This document shows, piece after piece, positions 59,251 through 64,000 of a stretch of DNA of 64,000 nucleotides. The DNA comes from Panax quinquefolius (lineage: Eukaryota; Streptophyta; Magnoliopsida; Apiales; Araliaceae): the NCBI GenBank assembly GCA_020205615.1, contig CM035170.1, positions 15,352,980 through 15,416,979 on the forward strand. Reading direction: 5' to 3'. The stretch's first letter is position 1, and every line of letters starts with the position of its first letter. The position numbers and the translations under genes are program-made. The notes under the pieces are model-generated. The model did no database searches. It had not been told where the DNA came from and saw only the letters and a program-made list of their open reading frames with translations.

Positions 59251-59872
59251 GATGATCTAGAAACTTATTGCACAAGTATTCCTTCCTTGATCTGATCAAA
59301 GAATCCTAATACTTTGCCAATTTGTTTCACTTTTGAATTCTTTGAACCTTTCAAATAATTCACACTTGTATTTCAGCAAATACACACATTCAACTCTTTG
59401 AATGATCATCTCCTTTTCTTATACTAATTTGTTCAATATGCAAAATTATTTTCATGTAAGTCAAGTATACAAAATTTATTAAGTAATATTCCAGTTCTAT
59501 ACAAAACATTATTATTATAAATAGAACAACAATTGTTCTTAATTATAATACCAAAGTTTTCATTGTCCAACAATAAAATGGAAATAATATTTTTAACAAG
59601 AACTGGAATACAATAACAACTTATTGACTTAATAGATTTGCCGTGGCGCGATCTTAAAACTATAAGTTTCTATAGCTAATGCAACAACCTTTGTTACATT
59701 TCCCGCACTTAGGATTACTTATATTTGTTTAGCTTTCTACTTCTGCTTGGTCCCTTCATAAATCTATATTTATGATAACCAAAGCCGGTATCCAATACCC
59801 AAGTAGAACCTTGACTTAAAGAAAAATTTATTTTAAATCATGAACAAATTTGTATTTGTAACCGAAACTTCA
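59251..59872 (-). other. Degraded stretch between integrase and gag of F
   Basis: Expected to hold protease and the integrase N-terminus by position. I can find no firm motif. AT-rich, no open frame over about 40 codons. Confidence 0.35.
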
Positions 59873-60674
59873 CTAAGCTTCTTTGGTTAGCCTCTGCAAG
59901 ATGCTTCTCACAGTTTCTTTCCAGTGTCCAGGCTTATTGCAGTGGAAGCAAACTCCTTTGCTATCCATATCAGTTTTGTTCTTATTATCCTTTGTTTTTG
60001 CCTTTCTATTTACCTTCTTAGAATCGTTCTTCTTTTCAGAAGATCCTTTGGCCCCTACCAGTAAGACTTGATCTTTCTTGGTTGGAAAGTGACTCTCAAC
60101 ATTTTTCAACATGTTAAGCAAATCAGCAAAGCTGATATCTAGCTTGTTCATATGAAAAATTCACAACAATTGTGAAAGGAGTCCGGGAGTTAGTGCAAGA
60201 TCAAATCTTGGCTCAACTCTCCATCCATGACAAAACCAGTTGTCCTAATTGATCAATCAAATTGATTATCATTAGGACATGTGTATGTACTGTAGTGCCT
60301 TCGGTCATTCTAGATCGGAAGAGCTCCTTAGATATCTCGATATCTATCGGTCCCTACTTTCCTCACCATCAACTACTACTTGGCGTGCGGGAGTATAGTA
60401 GAAGTATCCATAGTTTCAGTCGACGTTGAAGCTTGTTACTCATGAATCTGAGCATGATGCATTGAGCCAATCAGTGCATCATCTTGCCACTTTCTAAAAG
60501 TAGCAATCTCTTCCTCGAGGCATTATGCGCAACCATTGCGAGGATAGGCGTATTAAGGACATAAGATAGCTTTTTCACCATGAGAACTATTCTCAAATTC
60601 CTTAACCAATCCGTTTAATTCGATTCAGTTAATTTAGCATCTAATATGCTTCGCATGATAGTAATTTTAGACAT
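59873..60674 (-). pseudogene. Element F gag
   Basis: The probable start ATG is at 60674 (MSKITIMRSILDAKL). The distal part, 60151-59873, is open: MNKLDISFADLLNMLKNVE, a Lys-rich linker and a zinc knuckle CFHCNKPGHWKETV in which the last Cys is lost. The middle has several stops but keeps gag phrases such as TEGTTVHTHVLMI. Confidence 0.7.
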
Positions 60675-61918
60675 TGTAAAATTACGTAAATGAATTTGTA
60701 ATTAACAACATTTTATCATACATTCTTTTATTAATTACCAAAATAAATTAGGTCTTGTTTTAAATTGGTATCTCCCACTATTTTCTTCAAACTATATTAC
60801 CTCACTTATATAGTTCGGCAAAAATCTAATTAAAGATTTGCTAGTGAGAATAAGGATCCCATTTCAAATGTATATAGCCTTGTGGTGACACAACAAACTA
60901 TATATAAATAAATAGGTAGACAACTTTTGTCAATTACATCAACTATGCAACTCCTTTTCTTTTGCCTCTTAGATTATTTTGATCAAGTGGTGGCACATCC
61001 GAATCAAAATTATCCAAGTTAAGTCCAACCTAGCACTCCATATATTCAAAAAGAAAAATATCATCCTTGTGGTGACACAACAAAACAATATTGTTCAATT
61101 TTCTTTATAAGCATCAAATGTGATAAATTAACATCTTAAATACTTAATACTTGCCTTGTGGTGACACAACAAACTCATATTAAATATTTAATACTCTATT
61201 AATTTTATCATGCTAGAAAGGCGGACGTTCGATATTCCAAATATCTTTGAACGCTTAGGACTTAATATAAAAAATTGAGGGTTTGTTATTAATTTGTCTC
61301 ATCTTGTTTAAGCGCGCATGCACATATATATATATATATATATAAATACGCGTCGTATATTATGAACATCTGAAGCATGTTTGTATAATATATAATATAT
61401 ATAGTATAAGCATGCACATATAGAATACTATATTCTACCCGGATTGATTATGGACTTTTATTCTAGTTTGGTTCACTAGAGCCACCAAGTGAACCAAAAG
61501 GTCAAACCCCCAGGGTGCAAGAAATAATATTTAAATATAACTATTACATTTAAACCCGGGCTCCATTACAAACGGGTCTTCAAGCGCTCCTTGCTCCTTG
61601 ATCTCCAATTCTTCAAAATTAATTCTAACTATTCCTATTACATAACTATTTTAAAATAAATAGAAACTTTGATCGTGATCGAGGGAAGTACATAGGAGAG
61701 AGATAGAATTTACATTAAGAAAAATTAGAGAAGACGAGGTACACAGACCGCATTTAATAAAACCCATACATTCATGCATCCAACTAAAATAAAATCCAAT
61801 CATATTGGTCAATAGTCCATAATCAATCCCATTTATTATCATACACATCACCATATGCATCAATAAATAACATTCATCTTATGAATAAAAATATTTAATA
61901 TATATATTGATATCATTT
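60675..61918 (-). other. Element F leader and unresolved right flank
   Basis: AT-rich noncoding. Three exact copies of ccttgtggtgacacaacaaa lie at 60878-60897, 61065-61084 and 61154-61173. A TA microsatellite lies at about 61325-61344. The part 61440-61918 is unrecognised: no primer-binding site and no match to the F LTR by eye. One minus-strand ORF (61651-61863) is not convincing. Confidence 0.5.
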
Positions 61919-62657
61919 TGTGAGACCCCCGATTTTATCAATAAAGATTTAAATTTTGTTGAAATAATTTTTAATATTATGGTGTGAATTTAAGATAATA
62001 TTATAGTTGTGGGTAGTATTTATAAATTTTGCAAAGTATGCAAGTGGTTATATTATATTCGATTGGTCTGGGAATATTCGGTTTAGCGAGGAATATTAAA
62101 TACAACTGCTCAATCATTGGTGGACCCTAGCAATGTAATTATTGTCGGATTGAGAAAACGACAAAAATATTTTATTGAAATAACTAACGGCGGAAGGTTT
62201 CACCGTGGTTCTTTGTTGAACTACTTTCGGTAGTAAAAGTACGATGTACGTATGGTTGCATAGTAGCACCGGTATTGATTATTGATGCTTATGTGAGAAG
62301 TCACCGGTTTGATTCCATTATTGTCGATTAATAATATGAATTATTATAGCGATAATGACGCGTTTTGTTTTATTCGTATTATTAACGTAATAAAAAAGAA
62401 ACATCTTTTATATAAAATAGAATACTTTATTAAAGTTATTCATAAATAGAATATATTATATTTTATTATGCATAGTGTTGCATAGTGTTTTGCATAGTGT
62501 TTTGCATAGTATTGCATAGTGTTTGCATAGTAAAATGTTTTTATATAAATAGAATATATTATATTTTATTTAAAAGATTTTTCTTTAAATATGGACCGTC
62601 GATTAAAGTAAATCAATCTGATAGTTCATGGATTAGATTACTTATGCATTCCATTTT

Positions 62658-62668
62658 CCTATAAATAG
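62658..62668 (+). promoter_or_regulatory. TATA box, LTR E
   Basis: CCTATAAATAG, aligned with the conserved promoter motif of the C LTRs. About 30 bp on lies an AGAGAGAAA-rich transcribed start region. Confidence 0.6.
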
Positions 62669-62869
62669 AAGCTCATTCCTTCATTATTTTCTTACGAATT
62701 CATTGAAACTCTAGAGAGAAATTATAGAGAGAAGCTATAGAGAGAAAATTATAGAAAGAAGAAGAGTATACTGCTACTTCACTACTTCTATATTCGGTTC
62801 TTTTACTTGTAAGGGTGTTATTCTTTCTTCTTGAAGAGAACTTACATTATTCCATTCACTATTATTACA

Positions 62870-63290
62870 TTGGAATAACTTATAAAAGTGGCATACCCTA
62901 TACATAACTTTGACACGCGGCATACCCTATACTTGGTGAAATCCTTATGTTATTCCATTGCTTATTATTACATTGGAATAACTTTTGTATCTGTGATTTA
63001 CCCTATACTTGGTGACATTCTTCTATTATTACATTGGAACATCACATGCATGTGTTTTACACATCGACTGGTTCCGCTTTTTATTATTCTCATTGGAACA
63101 TCACATGCATGTGTTTTACACCTGACTGGTTCCGTCTTTATCATTCTGTTGGAATATCCTATCATGTGTTTTACACCGGATCCGGTTCCATCTTTATTAT
63201 TCTGTTGGAACATCCCAGCTTTGTGAATTTCACCGACACAGTTCCGTTATTATTATTATGTTGGAATAACTTTTGTCTATCTGAAATGCT
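62870..63290. repeat. 56-61 bp tandem repeat in LTR E
   Basis: TTGGAA markers at 62973, 63034, 63093, 63149, 63205 and 63261 are spaced 61, 59, 56, 56 and 56 bp; an outlying one is at 62870. Units carry 'catcacatgcatgtgttttacac' in part and 'ggttccgtctttattattct'. The array is absent from the C LTRs at the matching place. ORFs across it (62888-63303, both strands) follow the repeat and are not genes. Confidence 0.8.
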
Positions 63291-64000
63291 GCATGCATGG
63301 TGATTTCTTTTGTTATTCCATTCTTTATTATACCCGGTTGGTTAAAACTTTGACTTCTATACTCCATGAAATTAGTAGAATATCCTTGATATTTGCGTTT
63401 CATCCAAATCTTTTTCATGGAAATATTCTTCCGATCATTCTTGAATTTTACTCTCTGAAAGCGATGTCGTGTTGACAATTTGGGCGTTAATAATTCATGG
63501 ATTAAATAATTCTTGAACTTGTTTTATTGAATTATTATGTCATTGTCATCATCCTCATGTTATATTATGTTATCTTTGGCTTATGTGCATAGATGAACTT
63601 AGTATGATTATGACCGAGGGGATCATTCGGTATAATCATGACTTGATATAAATGATGTGACTAAAGTCCTCGGTGGCACATGTAATGCGATGATGGATAG
63701 TTTTGGTATGATTATGACCGGGGTGATTCGGTATAGTCATGACCATTGATAATTTGATGAAAATCCTTGACCGTGGTACGAGGATGATTAGATGTGGTGG
63801 TTTATTTATTAAGTCGAGTCTCGTGATAAAAATTGATGAAAACCTTTTAAAACCTAAAAGATAGTAGACTTTATTCTCTACTTGATTTTTTAATGGATTG
63901 CGTATTCATTGCAGATTAAACCGGTTTGTCTATTGTATTTTATCGGTTTAACATTTGTTGAAGGCTAATGATAATTTATTACGCATTATCTTAGTCATAA

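Larger units (their letters stand above)
55732..61918 (-). mobile_element. Element F: decayed Ty1/copia element
   Basis: Minus-strand copia element. On the plus strand it begins with an LTR, TGTTGGGTTTGTAATATTC...CTTTCA (55732-57593). Then come a polypurine tract, degraded pol (to about 59250), gag (to 60674) and a leader. The left flank is caagg. The second LTR and right flank are not seen before LTR E starts at 61919, so the right border is uncertain. Many stops and frameshifts. Confidence 0.7.
61919..64000 (+). repeat. LTR E, Tekay-like, truncated by window end
   Basis: Begins TGTGAGACCCCCGATTTTATC, parallel to the C LTR start TGTAAGACCCC. It shares later blocks with C ('attatagttgtgggta', 'tggtggaccc', 'ttctatactccatgaaattagtagaatat'). 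It contains CCTATAAATAG at 62658 and its own tandem repeat at 62870-63290. It stops at the window edge about 300 bp short of the expected end. Confidence 0.8.

Noticed and set aside
62888..63303. Cys/His-rich ORFs on both strands that look like small zinc proteins
   Set aside because: They are translations of the 56-bp tandem array in LTR E.

Overview
The window looks like intergenic plant DNA, very probably from a eudicot nuclear genome. It is AT-rich and built almost entirely of nested LTR retrotransposons (Athila, Tekay-like chromovirus, Tat, SIRE-like copia and a second copia type) plus one Stowaway-like MITE. I see no host protein-coding gene, rRNA, tRNA or CRISPR array. All family names come from motif reading, without database searches.

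Layout, left to right. 1-2252: the 3' noncoding tail and an LTR of one Athila-like element (Athila-L). 2253-4505 and 12746-16416: a second Athila-like element (Athila-R), starting abruptly in the middle of reverse transcriptase, with RNase H, integrase, a GC-rich hairpin-repeat patch, a decayed env-position ORF and its 3' noncoding region. Its 3' LTR (16417-16746 plus 26886-27845) is split. Element A (4506-12745, minus strand, Tekay-like) is inserted in Athila-R with a perfect ATTTT target duplication. Element B (16747-26880, minus strand, same family) is inserted in the Athila-R LTR.

27846-45288: remains of a Tat-lineage Ty3/gypsy element (D, minus strand). It has an antisense extra ORF with a coiled-coil look, five 105-bp tandem repeats, integrase, a second RNase H, reverse transcriptase, protease and gag. 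D is split by element C (32708-42629, plus strand, Tekay-like) and by a copia-type solo LTR (H, 43123-44529, TSD TGGTA).

45289-55731: element G, a SIRE-like copia element inserted in the Tat gag. It is the best preserved element here. Its pol is followed by an env-position ORF that appears to belong to the same plant-specific family as the one in Athila-R. Its 3' LTR holds a 277-bp MITE and is interrupted by element F (55732 onward), a decayed minus-strand copia element with its 3' LTR, pol, gag and leader. At 61919 a further Tekay-like LTR (E) begins and runs off the window.

Order of events read from the nesting: Tat D is the oldest host. Athila-R, C, H and G inserted into D; A and B into Athila-R; the MITE and F into G; E next to or into F. 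Every coding region carries frameshifts, stops or deletions, so no element looks autonomous as it stands, although G is close. Several lesions are short tandem duplications (7, 14 and about 7 bp), and many stops fit C-to-T change at Gln, Arg or Trp codons.
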